Positions 52,624-59,308 of a DNA stretch of 64,000 bases are shown here, piece after piece (position 1 is the first letter of the stretch; each line of letters begins with the position of its first letter). Origin of the DNA: Flavobacterium limicola (lineage in GTDB: Bacteria > Bacteroidota > Bacteroidia > Flavobacteriales > Flavobacteriaceae); NCBI RefSeq assembly GCF_003634755.1, contig NZ_RBXA01000002.1, positions 310,001-374,000 of the forward strand, read 5' to 3'. The notes beneath the pieces were generated by a model. It ran no database searches. It saw only the letters and a list, made by a program, of their open reading frames with translations, and was not told where the DNA came from. The position numbers and the translations under genes were made by a program.

Positions 52624-52674
52624 AAAAAAAATCACTAATTCAAAAGCGTATGTTTTTGAATTAGTGATTTTTTT
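52624..52674. terminator. Bidirectional terminator between convergent genes
   Basis: A 21-bp perfect stem (ATCACTAATTCAAAA core flanked by A and T runs) serves both the aminotransferase gene (+) and the acyltransferase gene (-). Confidence 0.88.
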
Positions 52675-52696
52675 AACTGAAAACAGCGACTGAACA

Positions 52697-53566
52697 CTAT
52701 CGCCTGTGTTTCCATCTTTTGTGCGTCCAGAAATAATATTCTGGAGCTTCCAGAATTTGTTTTTCGACTTCCTTAATGTACGCATCTGTAATACCAAAAT
52801 TAGGAATCGAGTTTGGATTGTCACTAATTGGGATTATTGTAAGTTCATAATATCCTCTTTTTACCTTTTTGACTTTTGCAAAAACAACAGTCATGTCATA
52901 TTTTTTGGCCAGCATTTCAGGTCCTGTGTGTACTGGAACTTCAATACCCATAAAACTTTTCCAATGAAATATTCGGTCTGCTTTTGGGGATTGATCACTG
53001 GCTAAGCCATACACACAATGAATACCTTTTTTTTGATTATCGGAAATCAAAGGAATTGTTTTACTGGTTGGTACTAATTCCGTGTTGTATTTAGAGCGAA
53101 TGTCTCTTACGAGCTTATCAAAATATTTATTCGCTAATTTTTTATAAACCGCTACTCCTCGAAAAGATATTTTTTGATTCAATGTAATCAACCATTCCCA
53201 ACTTGCATAATGAGAGGCAATAAGCATAATGCTTTTTCCTTTTTTTTCATATTCTTGAATGACTTCCAGATTTGTTATTGTAAATCTTTTGTTCATTTCT
53301 TCTGATGAAATTGTCATTGTTTTAATCATTTCCATAAACATATCACACAAATGATGATATGATTTTTTTTCGATGATGAGTCGTTCTTCATCCGTAAAAT
53401 GCGGTAATGCCAAAGCTAAATTTTCCCTAACGGTTTTTTTGCGATAGCCAATGATATAATAAACAATTAAATAGATGAAATCAGAGAACCAATAGAAAAC
53501 CCTAAATGGAAGAATGGAAATAATCCATAAAAACGGAAAGGTTAAGATAAAAACAAGAAATTGCAT
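52697..53566 (-). CDS. Lysophospholipid/lipid A acyltransferase (LpxL/HtrB-like)
   Basis: The product has 289 residues from the ATG at 53566 (the in-frame ATG at 53596 would add a polar stretch before the membrane helix). An N-terminal hydrophobic segment (QFLVFILTFPFLWIISILPF) is followed by a second at about 28-45. The catalytic HxxxxE motif is in ASHYASWEWLI and the family-typical DQSPKADRIFHWKSFMG and PVHTGPEMLAKKYD follow. It transfers acyl chains to the lipid A core at the inner-membrane face. The C-terminus ends WTHKRWKHRR, the usual ending of this family. Confidence 0.93.
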   Translation of the reverse strand: MQFLVFILTFPFLWIISILPFRVFYWFSDFIYLIVYYIIGYRKKTVRENLALALPHFTDEERLIIEKKSYHHLCDMFMEMIKTMTISSEEMNKRFTITNLEVIQEYEKKGKSIMLIASHYASWEWLITLNQKISFRGVAVYKKLANKYFDKLVRDIRSKYNTELVPTSKTIPLISDNQKKGIHCVYGLASDQSPKADRIFHWKSFMGIEVPVHTGPEMLAKKYDMTVVFAKVKKVKRGYYELTIIPISDNPNSIPNFGITDAYIKEVEKQILEAPEYYFWTHKRWKHRR

Positions 53567-53681
53567 GCTGTTATTTTTCTTGCAAATATAAGTCAAAAAT
53601 GTAGAAAGATATAAATTTTGGTAGCTTACTGCATCCGTATTTGAGAATGACTATCTTTACAATTCACAATAAATATACTTT

Positions 53682-54320
53682 ATGAATACCGTTTTAATAG
53701 CAATAATTGTAGTAAATGTTTTAATTAGTTACAAAGGGTTTAATGACCTTTCTTTTTTTAGAAAATACGAATTCCATATTGGAAGTATTCGCTCAGGAGA
53801 ACAAATTAGAATGTTATCATCTGGTTTTCTTCATGCTGACATGGCCCATTTGATTTTTAATATGTTGACACTTTGGTTTTTTGCTCCAGTAGTTATTAGT
53901 TACTTAGGTGATTTTTCCTTTATACTTGTCTATTTTGGAAGTTTAATTTTTGGAAGTTTATTGACGATGGTTTTTCATAAAAATGATTATGGTTATAGGG
54001 CAGTAGGAGCCTCTGGAGCAGTAACGGGCGTTTTATATTCAGCAATATTGTTACAGCCGGACATGATGTTGGGCATCTTTTTTATTATTCCAATGCCTGC
54101 TTACATTTTTGGAATCCTTTACTTATTGTATTCTATTTACGGAATGAAGGCTAAGAATGATAATATTGGTCATACTGCTCATTTTGGAGGTGCTGTAGGA
54201 GGTTATTTGATTACTTTACTAAAAGAACCTACTTTGTTAGTAGATCATACTTTGATGGTGATATTATTGGCTATTCCAATAATCATTCTTTTCGTGATGG
54301 AAAAAATGGGAAAACTATAA
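53682..54320 (+). CDS. Rhomboid-family intramembrane serine protease
   Basis: The product has 212 residues with six hydrophobic segments. The catalytic Ser is in AVGASGAVTGVLYS and the catalytic His in IGHTAHFGGAVGGYL. The first conserved loop contains RMLSSGFLHADMAHLIFNMLTLWFF, with the typical HxxxxHxxxNM rhomboid box. It cleaves transmembrane segments of substrate proteins in the inner membrane. It is followed 50 bp later by the SIMPL gene on the same strand. Confidence 0.95.
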   Translation: MNTVLIAIIVVNVLISYKGFNDLSFFRKYEFHIGSIRSGEQIRMLSSGFLHADMAHLIFNMLTLWFFAPVVISYLGDFSFILVYFGSLIFGSLLTMVFHKNDYGYRAVGASGAVTGVLYSAILLQPDMMLGIFFIIPMPAYIFGILYLLYSIYGMKAKNDNIGHTAHFGGAVGGYLITLLKEPTLLVDHTLMVILLAIPIIILFVMEKMGKL

Positions 54321-54370
54321 TGGCATAACTTTTGAAAAGGAATTAGTACAAACAATTAAATTATATAAAA

Positions 54371-55060
54371 ATGAAAAAAGCACTATTGATTCTGACTATT
54401 CTATTTGTTTCTATGTCTTATGGACAGGAAGTGAAGCAAATTCCTCAAATAAATGTTAACGGAGAAGGTAAAGTAAAGGTTATTCCTGATCAAGTTACTA
54501 TAGCAGTAACTGTTGAGACAAAAGGGAATAATGCTAAAGATGTAAAAAAACAAAATGATGAAAAGATTGATGCTGTTTTAAAGTTTATTAAAAAAATGAA
54601 CTTGGCACCGGCAGATTATAAAACGCAACGTGTTTCATTGAATCCACAATACGATTATGAAAAAAAGAAACACAGCTATAATGCTACTCAAACCATAGAA
54701 ATTCTATTGAGGGATTTATCAAAATATGATGAACTGATGGAAGGATTGGTAAATGAAGGAATTAATAGAATTGACAATGTTACTTTTCAATCTTCAAAAT
54801 TAGCGCAATATCAATCTGAGGCTAGAAAATTAGCGATGAAAGAGGCAAAACTGAAAGCCGAAGACTATGTTTCCGTTTTGGGACAAAAAGTAGGACGCGG
54901 TATGACAATATCTGATAATTCACAAACGTATTATCCGCAACCAATGTATGCTGCTATGAAAACAATGGAAAGGAGTGATGCTGATACAACAAGAGAAACA
55001 CTTGCAGTAGGAGAAATCAACATTACTGCTAATGTAACAGTAAGTTTTATTTTAGAATAA
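54371..55060 (+). CDS. SIMPL domain (DUF541) protein
   Basis: The product has 229 residues. The signal peptide ends SMSYGQ. The SIMPL/DUF541 fold is indicated by INVNGEGKVKVIPDQVTIAVTVETKGNNAKDV near the N-terminus, by LNPQYDYEKKKHSYNATQTIEI, and by the block ARKLAMKEAKLKAEDYVSVLGQKVGRG. Related proteins (YggE) lower oxidative stress by unknown means; homologues form periplasmic rings. It ends with its own terminator. It may be transcribed with the rhomboid gene. Confidence 0.93.
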   Translation: MKKALLILTILFVSMSYGQEVKQIPQINVNGEGKVKVIPDQVTIAVTVETKGNNAKDVKKQNDEKIDAVLKFIKKMNLAPADYKTQRVSLNPQYDYEKKKHSYNATQTIEILLRDLSKYDELMEGLVNEGINRIDNVTFQSSKLAQYQSEARKLAMKEAKLKAEDYVSVLGQKVGRGMTISDNSQTYYPQPMYAAMKTMERSDADTTRETLAVGEINITANVTVSFILE

Positions 55061-55080
55061 ATAAACTAAAAATTGTATTC

Positions 55081-55121
55081 AAAAAAATTCCATCTTAGAT
55101 AAAATAAGATGGAATTTTTTT
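55081..55121 (+). terminator. SIMPL gene terminator
   Basis: A 17-bp AAATTCCATCTTA-type stem with a seven-base loop and a long T run. Confidence 0.85.
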
Positions 55122-55172
55122 TTGAATTACCTAAATACAAAATGATGAAAATATCAATTAGTGTGAATAAAA

Positions 55173-55200
55173 AAAACTCTTCAATTGCTTGAAGAGTTTT
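55173..55200 (-). terminator. tRNA-Tyr terminator
   Basis: An AAAACTCTTCAA/TTGAAGAGTTTT stem with a TTGC loop. On the minus strand it follows the tRNA 3' end directly and is trailed by T. Confidence 0.85.
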
Positions 55201-55202
55201 AG

Positions 55203-55283
55203 TGGGGAGAGCAGGATTCGAACCTGCGAAGTTTACACAGCAGATTTACAGTCTGCCCTCGTTGGCCGCTTGAGTATCTCCCC
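55203..55283 (-). tRNA. tRNA-Tyr (GUA anticodon)
   Basis: The 81-base sequence starts GGGGAGATACTC and ends in the acceptor complement TCTCCCC followed by A. The anticodon loop ACTGTAAATC gives GTA. The T arm has GGTTCGAATCC, and the long variable arm is as expected for a bacterial tyrosine tRNA. No CCA is encoded. It is followed by a strong terminator. Confidence 0.97.
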
Positions 55284-55407
55284 AAGTCTCAATAAGCATT
55301 GCCTATCTTGCTAACCGGGTGCAAATATAGGAACAGTTTTGAAGTTTCCAAACTATATTTGCACTTAATTTCACTATTATTTTTAAAGTATTGGTATTGA
55401 ATAAAAT

Positions 55408-55436
55408 AAAAAAATCTCCACTATGGAGATTTTTTT
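55408..55436 (-). terminator. Terminator of the DUF4369/thioredoxin locus
   Basis: A stem of AAAAAAATCTCCA and TGGAGATTTTTTT around a three-base loop, 22 bp after the stop at 55458. Confidence 0.8.
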
Positions 55437-55457
55437 TATTTCTATCAAAGAAGATCT

Positions 55458-55862
55458 TTATTTTGCCAAAAGCTCTAAAATTTTGGCTCTAAGTTCAGCT
55501 CCTCTTAAATCTTGTGCTACTACATTTCCTGATGCATCAAGAATAAAAGTGGCAGGGATAGATTGAACTTTATATTGAGTTGCTATTGGTTCATCCCAAA
55601 ATTTTAAATTTGAAACATGATTCCAAGTTAGTTTATCTTTTGCAATAGCATCTTTCCAGGCTTTCGCATCTTTATCTAAAGATACACCAACAATGTTAAG
55701 ACCTTTACTGTGTAACTCTTTGTAAAGCGCCACAACATTCGGGTTCTCTTGACGACATGGACCACACCATGATGCCCAGAAATCAACAATTGTAACCTTT
55801 CCTAAATTTTCTTTAAGAGAAATTATTTTCCCTTGAGGATTAGGACCTGAAAAATCTGATCT
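55458..55862 (-). pseudogene. Thioredoxin-like (TlpA) half of a DUF4369-TlpA gene, behind an in-frame TGA
   Basis: The frame continues directly from the DUF4369 gene after a single TGA and encodes a complete TlpA-type domain: FSGPNPQGKIISLKENLGK, the redox centre DFWASWCGPC, and the cis-Pro region QSIPATFILDASGNV. No ATG, GTG or TTG occurs before the CxxC motif; the first possible start, GTG at 55733, would delete the active site. In related flavobacteria the two halves are one polypeptide of about 370-390 residues. It is therefore either a nonsense-split gene, a case of stop-codon readthrough, or a sequence error. All downstream codons remain intact, so any decay is recent. Confidence 0.75.
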
Positions 55863-56627
55863 TCATTTAGCGTCACCAGCTGGAGCTGATGCAGCAGGAG
55901 CAGCTCCAACAGAAGCTGGTGCTTTCATTTCAGCTAGTTTAGTTTTGATTGCTAAACCTGGTTTTGTTTTTTTCAATGATTCCTCTAAGCTATTATATAA
56001 CTTTTCAGATTTTGCAACATCGGCACTTTGGTCATTTAACATACCTTGAATAATCAAAGCTGAGATGAATGATTTTGGATGTGTTTCAGCATAAGAAATA
56101 TATTTAGCTTTTGAAGCTACACCAACTTCCTCTTGTATCTTAGAAAATTCTTGCATCAACTTGTTGATAACAACAGTGTCTTTTGTTTGTTGCGCAGCAT
56201 TCATTGCTTGCATGTTACTATTTTGGAAATCCATTAGTTTCTTTTGAACTTTAGTGATTTCGTCATTGAATTTTACGTATTCGTCATTATTGTAAGTCCC
56301 TGAAACTTTAGATTTTTGTATGCTATCTTTGTTGATGACAACTTCAATATCTCCATTTTCTAAGATAAGAGGCACTTTACCTTGAACACCTTCAACTTGT
56401 AATGTATGAAAAGAAGGCTCAGTAGTTTTTCCTTCAATTTCAAATTTACCATTTTCAACTTTTACAGTATCAACAGCGATTAGACCCATTCCATTTGCAT
56501 CTTGAGTCTCAAGAATGATGGTTTTACCATTTTCAATTCCAGTTGCGATTCCAGAAATAGTGTATTTATCTTTAGTACATGATACCAATACAACAGCTGC
56601 CGAAAGTAAAAAAAATATTTTTTTCAT
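55863..56627 (-). CDS. DUF4369 lipoprotein, N-terminal half of a split TlpA-family protein
   Basis: The product has 254 residues. The lipobox is VVLVSC. The DUF4369 beta domain (about 22-130: YTISGIATGIENGKTIILETQ) is followed by a helical part and an Ala/Pro-rich linker ending in a TGA stop. In related proteins the linker leads into a thioredoxin domain, and that domain is present in frame directly after this stop (55458-55862). Alone, this half would be a lipid-anchored periplasmic domain with no redox activity. Confidence 0.85.
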   Translation of the reverse strand: MKKIFFLLSAAVVLVSCTKDKYTISGIATGIENGKTIILETQDANGMGLIAVDTVKVENGKFEIEGKTTEPSFHTLQVEGVQGKVPLILENGDIEVVINKDSIQKSKVSGTYNNDEYVKFNDEITKVQKKLMDFQNSNMQAMNAAQQTKDTVVINKLMQEFSKIQEEVGVASKAKYISYAETHPKSFISALIIQGMLNDQSADVAKSEKLYNSLEESLKKTKPGLAIKTKLAEMKAPASVGAAPAASAPAGDAK

Positions 56628-56988
56628 TATTAATTAGTTAATTGAGTTAAGTGTGCAAAAGTATTTAAAAAATATAAAATACAAATAAAATTGCAACCTA
56701 AATTTTTGTTATAATTTTAGTATTATTTGTGTATAATATGTGTTGTATTGGAAATTATTTCAATAAATGAGCAGTAGGAAGTGTTATTGTGTAAATTTTA
56801 TGGATGCTTAGAAAGTTCTTTTTTGAAATTAGATTCAATTTGAAAATATAATTGAATCCAAAATAATAAATTCTTATTTTTTCAAGGATGTATAAATAAA
56901 AAAAAGGGGTGAAGGTTATCTACAAAGTTTTATTTAGTCAACTTACTAAATGAAATTTCTTGATAGTCTAATAAGTTATTTAAAGAGA
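56628..56988. other. Intergenic, 361 bp, nothing recognised
   Basis: AT-rich. It contains the upstream region of the DUF4369 gene and the downstream region of the 77-residue gene, with no strong hairpin or frame. Confidence 0.5.
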
Positions 56989-57222
56989 TTACTTGTCTTG
57001 CATTAAAAAATTGTATTTGACAATAGCGGATTCAGCATGCTCCAGTTCATTTGCAGTTATCTTTATGTCTAAATTTATTGTTCTTAATTCTTTGTGTAAA
57101 ATGGAGCAAATAGGATTAGACTGCAAGTTAAAATCGATTTGAGCTCTTTGTTTTTCAAGAATGTCAAGAGTTTCCTTTGCTTTCTTATATTGAGATTGAT
57201 ACAGAACACTTAGGTCTTTCAT
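56989..57222 (-). CDS. Small helical hypothetical protein, 77 residues
   Basis: The product begins MKDLSVLYQSQYKKAKETLDIL. It is predicted to be two antiparallel helices (coiled coil) with two cysteines, one in NPICSIL. No signal peptide, no membrane segment, no recognised family. Codon use is like its neighbours. A single gene with an independent context. Confidence 0.6.
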   Translation of the reverse strand: MKDLSVLYQSQYKKAKETLDILEKQRAQIDFNLQSNPICSILHKELRTINLDIKITANELEHAESAIVKYNFLMQDK

Positions 57223-57339
57223 AGCATATAATTTATGCTAAAATACTAAAAATAAGTAATATTATAATACTGTTTTATTCCATTTATTGCATTTGATCAT
57301 TACGTATAAATACCTATTATAAATGATTAGAAATAAAAA

Positions 57340-57361
57340 AGCACTCTTAAAAAAGAGTGCT
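57340..57361 (-). terminator. Terminator of the DnaJ-KTSC gene
   Basis: A nine-base stem AGCACTCTT/AAGAGTGCT, four-base loop, T run on the minus strand, 28 bp after the stop at 57389. Confidence 0.8.
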
Positions 57362-57388
57362 CAAATATGTTTGATGCTTAAATAAAAA

Positions 57389-57829
57389 CTAGTCTTGATT
57401 GATTGTTTTTCTCCAAGTAAATGAATTCAAGATATGTCTTTTTGCAAATCTTCCAGGAGAATCAGCATTTACCATTTTTACATAAGTCGCTTTAGGAACA
57501 CTAATGTATTCATAAACACTTCCATTTGAAAAATTGATAATCAATCTACCTTCAACAAACTTGTAATCAGAAATTGTAGATGTTGAGATTGTCTCAGTGT
57601 ATTCTGGTAAGTTTGCTTTTATAGTTTCAGGATTGATGCTTACCAAGAAATGGTACGCTTCAATAATTTTTTTACTATTCTCTTCTGCAGCTTTCAATCC
57701 ATCTTCATCACCTGAAAATTTATCAGGATGTGATTCTTTCATCGCATTTCGATAAATTGTTTTCAAATCTTTAAGCTCTGCAGTTTTGTCTACATTTAGC
57801 AGTTTGCGGTATTCAACTATTTTTTTCAT
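57389..57829 (-). CDS. J-domain protein with C-terminal KTSC domain
   Basis: The product has 146 residues. The N-terminal J domain (about 5-70: YRKLLNVDKTAELKDLKTIYRNAMKESHPDKFSG) includes the HPD tripeptide that stimulates Hsp70. The C-terminal KTSC domain (about 88-140: YKFVEGRLIINFSNGSVYEYISVP) is a small beta-fold found in nucleic-acid-associated proteins. This J-KTSC fusion is found in Bacteroidota. It likely brings DnaK to a KTSC-bound partner, but the client is unknown. Cytoplasmic. Confidence 0.88.
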   Translation of the reverse strand: MKKIVEYRKLLNVDKTAELKDLKTIYRNAMKESHPDKFSGDEDGLKAAEENSKKIIEAYHFLVSINPETIKANLPEYTETISTSTISDYKFVEGRLIINFSNGSVYEYISVPKATYVKMVNADSPGRFAKRHILNSFTWRKTINQD

Positions 57830-58002
57830 AAATAAGGTAACTACTTGTCTTCTAATATAAAATCAATGTAATTTGATTTTAAAATCGACAAATTTTTTGC
57901 AAAGGTACACTTTTTTTTATTTTTTTTGTTTAAGACATAAAAATATTCAAAAAAAAGTATTCAATGTTTAACTATTTAAAGATAAAATAGCCTTTGAGCG
58001 TT

Positions 58003-58254
58003 TTATTGTTGGGGTTTATTGTTCGCTTTATCAAAGTTTTTCGATTTTTTCGGATATTTATTATAGCTGATATCGCTAGGATTTTCTATTATTGATTTTA
58101 TCGTAATCCAATCACCAACCGCATATTTTGTAGCCATTTTATAATCCAAAAGATATTCACCACAAAAATAATTATTGTTATCATCTTTTTCCATTATTCC
58201 AGTGTAAACTCCTTTTTGTAACATTTGTTCTTGTGAAGACTTTGTCATAATCAA
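58003..58254 (-). CDS. Small hypothetical protein, 83 residues
   Basis: The product has the opening MIMTKSSQEQMLQKGVYTGIMEKDDNNNYFCGEYLL. The middle (YKMATKYAVGDWITIKSIIENP) reads like a small beta-barrel, and the tail is basic and asparagine-rich (KYPKKSKNFDKANNKPQQ). No family recognised. A weak -7 element TAACTTTG (minus strand, 58280-58287) lies about 26 bp ahead. It is divergent from the gene at 58341. Confidence 0.6.
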   Translation of the reverse strand: MIMTKSSQEQMLQKGVYTGIMEKDDNNNYFCGEYLLDYKMATKYAVGDWITIKSIIENPSDISYNKYPKKSKNFDKANNKPQQ

Positions 58255-58302
58255 TTTAGTTTTATGTAATTCTATTTTGCAAAGTTAATCAATTATTGAA
58301 TC

Positions 58303-58336
58303 TTTTGCTATGTTTTGAGCTTTCTGATTACTTTTG
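58303..58336 (+). promoter_or_regulatory. Promoter placing the transcription start at or next to the ATG at 58341
   Basis: TTTTG (58303-58307) is followed by 21 bases and a perfect TACTTTTG (-7 box, 58329-58336). With usual Bacteroidota spacing the transcript begins at or within a few bases of the ATG, so the mRNA would be leaderless. Confidence 0.6.
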
Positions 58337-58340
58337 TACT

Positions 58341-58892
58341 ATGGAAAAAATATTTAGACCAAATCCAAATTCATTTAAAAATACTTTCTGTGTTTTTCAT
58401 GAAGTTTCTATTGATTCAATATCTGGATTGAAAATTCAATTTGACAGTAAATCGGGAAGTAAATATTATTATACTAAACTAGGAATGTATCGATTTTCCA
58501 ATCATTGGGGCCGATTGGCTAACAGCAAATGGCGTTTAGAACCTTTAGAATCCGCAACTGATTCTAAAATTAAATTGGGCTTTGCTTCTTGGGATGCTTT
58601 TTATCCTGATAATGCTTTGGAAGAACTGTATTATTTAGAGGCAGATTACAAAAAGAAAATAGTTAATTATCAGCATAAAAATAATCCAAATTATGATAAG
58701 AAAGCGATATTGAGAACCAGTTTTGAAACTACTAAACGAATCAAACAGGCTAGAAATTTATTTAACTTAACTTCATGGGCAAAGTATTTTGACTACGAAG
58801 ATTTAGATGTTTTGAGACAAAAAATTATTGATCAATTAATCTTTACCAATAAACCTTTGGAAGATATCAAAAAAGTTTTTTTTAAATATTAA
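58341..58892 (+). CDS. Hypothetical protein, 183 residues
   Basis: The start at 58341 (MEKIFRPNPNSFKNTFCVFHEV) is chosen because the promoter at 58303-58336 excludes the earlier in-frame ATG at 58296. The N-terminal half looks beta-rich with aromatic residues (SGSKYYYTKLGMYRFSNHWGRLANSKWRLEPL). The C-terminal half is helical and basic (RIKQARNLFNLTSWAKYFDYEDLDVLRQKIIDQLI). No family recognised. Cytoplasmic, probably nucleic-acid or protein binding, but this is a guess. Confidence 0.65.
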   Translation: MEKIFRPNPNSFKNTFCVFHEVSIDSISGLKIQFDSKSGSKYYYTKLGMYRFSNHWGRLANSKWRLEPLESATDSKIKLGFASWDAFYPDNALEELYYLEADYKKKIVNYQHKNNPNYDKKAILRTSFETTKRIKQARNLFNLTSWAKYFDYEDLDVLRQKIIDQLIFTNKPLEDIKKVFFKY

Positions 58893-58912
58893 TGATTTTT
58901 TAGTTGAGATAT

Positions 58913-59308
58913 TTAATCATTAGAAGCTATTAATACTAAATCATTTATAGTAACTGGCTTTGATAAATAACCTAAAATGTCAGCATAGGTTTTTGATCTG
59001 TTTTTATCCTCAATTGAAATAGACGAACTCACAATATATACGGTTATTTGTTTATTAAACTTTGATTTCATCAATGCCAATTCTTCCATAAATTCCCATC
59101 CGTCCATTATTGGCATATTGATATCCAATAAAATTATATCCGGAAGAGCGGTTTCGTTTTCTAATGTCTCCTGTAAAGCGTCTATTGCTATTCTTCCGTT
59201 TTTAAAAGAAAAAACTGCTGAAAACATTTCGGATCTTTGAATAATTTTATTAACAATAATTTGATAAATGGCATCATCGTCTATAACCCAGATTATTTTT
59301 TTTGTCAT
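58913..59308 (-). CDS. Single-domain response regulator, kinase partner
   Basis: The product has 131 residues covering only a receiver. Acidic pocket DDD in VIDDDAIYQ, acceptor Asp in IILLDINMPIMDGWEF, Ser-rich switch (IVSSSISIEDKNR) and Lys in YLSKPVT. No output domain. Its ATG overlaps the end of the upstream kinase gene by four bases, so both are co-translated and it is the obvious phospho-acceptor of that kinase. Downstream target unknown. Confidence 0.93.
   Translation of the reverse strand: MTKKIIWVIDDDAIYQIIVNKIIQRSEMFSAVFSFKNGRIAIDALQETLENETALPDIILLDINMPIMDGWEFMEELALMKSKFNKQITVYIVSSSISIEDKNRSKTYADILGYLSKPVTINDLVLIASND

Noticed and set aside
55161..55176. TGTGAAT on the plus strand near the tRNA as another stress promoter
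   Set aside because: It is followed by an A run without TRTAAY elements or a -7 box at the right distance, and no plus-strand gene follows.
55863..55865. TGA recoded as selenocysteine or tryptophan
   Set aside because: No other gene in the window needs TGA as sense, TGA is used as a normal stop elsewhere, and the site is a linker rather than an active site.
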